A stretch of 20,416 nucleotides of DNA, taken from assembly GCA_937873105.1 (NCBI GenBank), contig CALMWD010000490.1, positions 1 through 20,416 on the forward strand, given 5' to 3'. Under the pieces are notes generated by a model. It ran no database searches and was not told the origin of the DNA. It worked only from the letters and a program-made list of their open reading frames with translations. The DNA is from an uncultured Rhodanobacteraceae bacterium (lineage in GTDB: Bacteria; Pseudomonadota; Gammaproteobacteria; Xanthomonadales; Ahniellaceae). Positions 20,137 to 20,416 of the stretch are shown here, in pieces. The stretch's first letter is position 1. The number at the start of each line of letters is the position of its first letter. A program made the position numbers and the translations under genes.

Positions 20137-20416
20137 GCTGGCGCACCACCTCGAACAACGCGACGCCGGTCGCCACCGAGACGTTCAGCGATTCCATCGG
20201 CCCCGGCATCGGGATGCGCACCAGGAAATCGCAGCGCTCGCGCGTGAGTCGGCGCATGCCCTCGCCTTCCGCGCCCATGACGAGCGCGCAGGGGCCGCGG
20301 AAATCGGCGTCGTGGATGGTCTGCGTGGCCTCGCCGTCGAGCCCGCTGATCCAGACGCCGGCCTGCTTCAGCACGTCCATCGCCCGCGCCAGGTTGGTCG
20401 CACGCACGATCGGAAT
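20126..20416 (-). CDS. rlmB: 23S rRNA (guanosine-2'-O-)-methyltransferase RlmB, C-terminal part
   Basis: SpoU-family (SPOUT) methyltransferase that modifies G2251 of 23S rRNA. The window holds the last 96 residues; the frame continues past its end ([13 protein letters not shown] precedes the first internal GTG at 20407, which is not the true start). All three SpoU motifs of the trefoil-knot domain are in view: TNLARAM (motif 1), [17 protein letters not shown] (motif 2), and [22 protein letters not shown] (motif 3), which bind S-adenosylmethionine. The sequence follows E. coli RlmB closely through to VRQR. Its stop overlaps the next gene by 11 bp. Confidence 0.93.
   Translation of the reverse strand: MPIVRATNLARAMDVLKQAGVWISGLDGEATQTIHDADFRGPCALVMGAEGEGMRRLTRERCDFLVRIPMPGPMESLNVSVATGVALFEVVRQRAG

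Overview
The window is very GC-rich with densely packed genes and ordinary housekeeping functions. Gene content and protein character suggest a gammaproteobacterium of the Xanthomonadales/Lysobacterales type: an NAD-type isocitrate dehydrogenase, a two-gene PhoBR module followed by ppk1-ppx, gltBD, BepA and RlmB. This placement is inference from gene families and composition, not from a marker gene. I see no mobile element, CRISPR array, tRNA, rRNA or prophage signal.

Layout. (1) 1-1394 (+): the C-terminal part of a large TPR protein whose start lies outside the window. (2) 1400-4410 (-): icd, preceded in transcription by a tightly overlapping sulfur-relay operon tusD-tusC-tusB-tusE-grxC and an AhpD-like CxxC protein. 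tusB is broken by a frameshift in an eight-base homopolymer, and the TusE protein carries both DsrC-type C-terminal cysteines. (3) 4461-5981 (+): a BepA-type periplasmic M48 metalloprotease with TPRs. (4) 5989-11732 (+): a phosphate block, phoB-phoR-ppk1-ppx, headed by a PhoB-box array and a well-placed -10. (5) 11733-17671 (-): gltB-gltD for glutamate synthase, convergent with ppx; the two stops abut in one TGATCA. (6) 17855-19261 (-): a vanadium-dependent haloperoxidase-family protein with one active-site substitution. (7) 19420-19761 (+): a small membrane protein. (8) 19774-20416 (-): an unrecognised 120-residue protein overlapping the 3' end of rlmB, which runs off the window.

How the genes work together. 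PhoR/PhoB sense phosphate, and ppk1/ppx make and break polyphosphate, so block 4 is a phosphate-storage module that PhoB itself probably autoregulates. The tus genes pass sulfur by persulfide relay to the tRNA 2-thiouridylase (TusA and MnmA are not in the window); glutaredoxin and the AhpD-like protein in the same operon suggest linked thiol redox chemistry. icd and gltBD connect through 2-oxoglutarate, but they are not in one operon.

I did not find a clearly new multi-gene system. The best leads are the tusB homopolymer frameshift, the DsrC-like cysteine pair in a Tus operon with no sulfite reductase in view, the AGH-for-SGH change in the haloperoxidase, and the array of five GTCA/GTCG half-sites before phoB.
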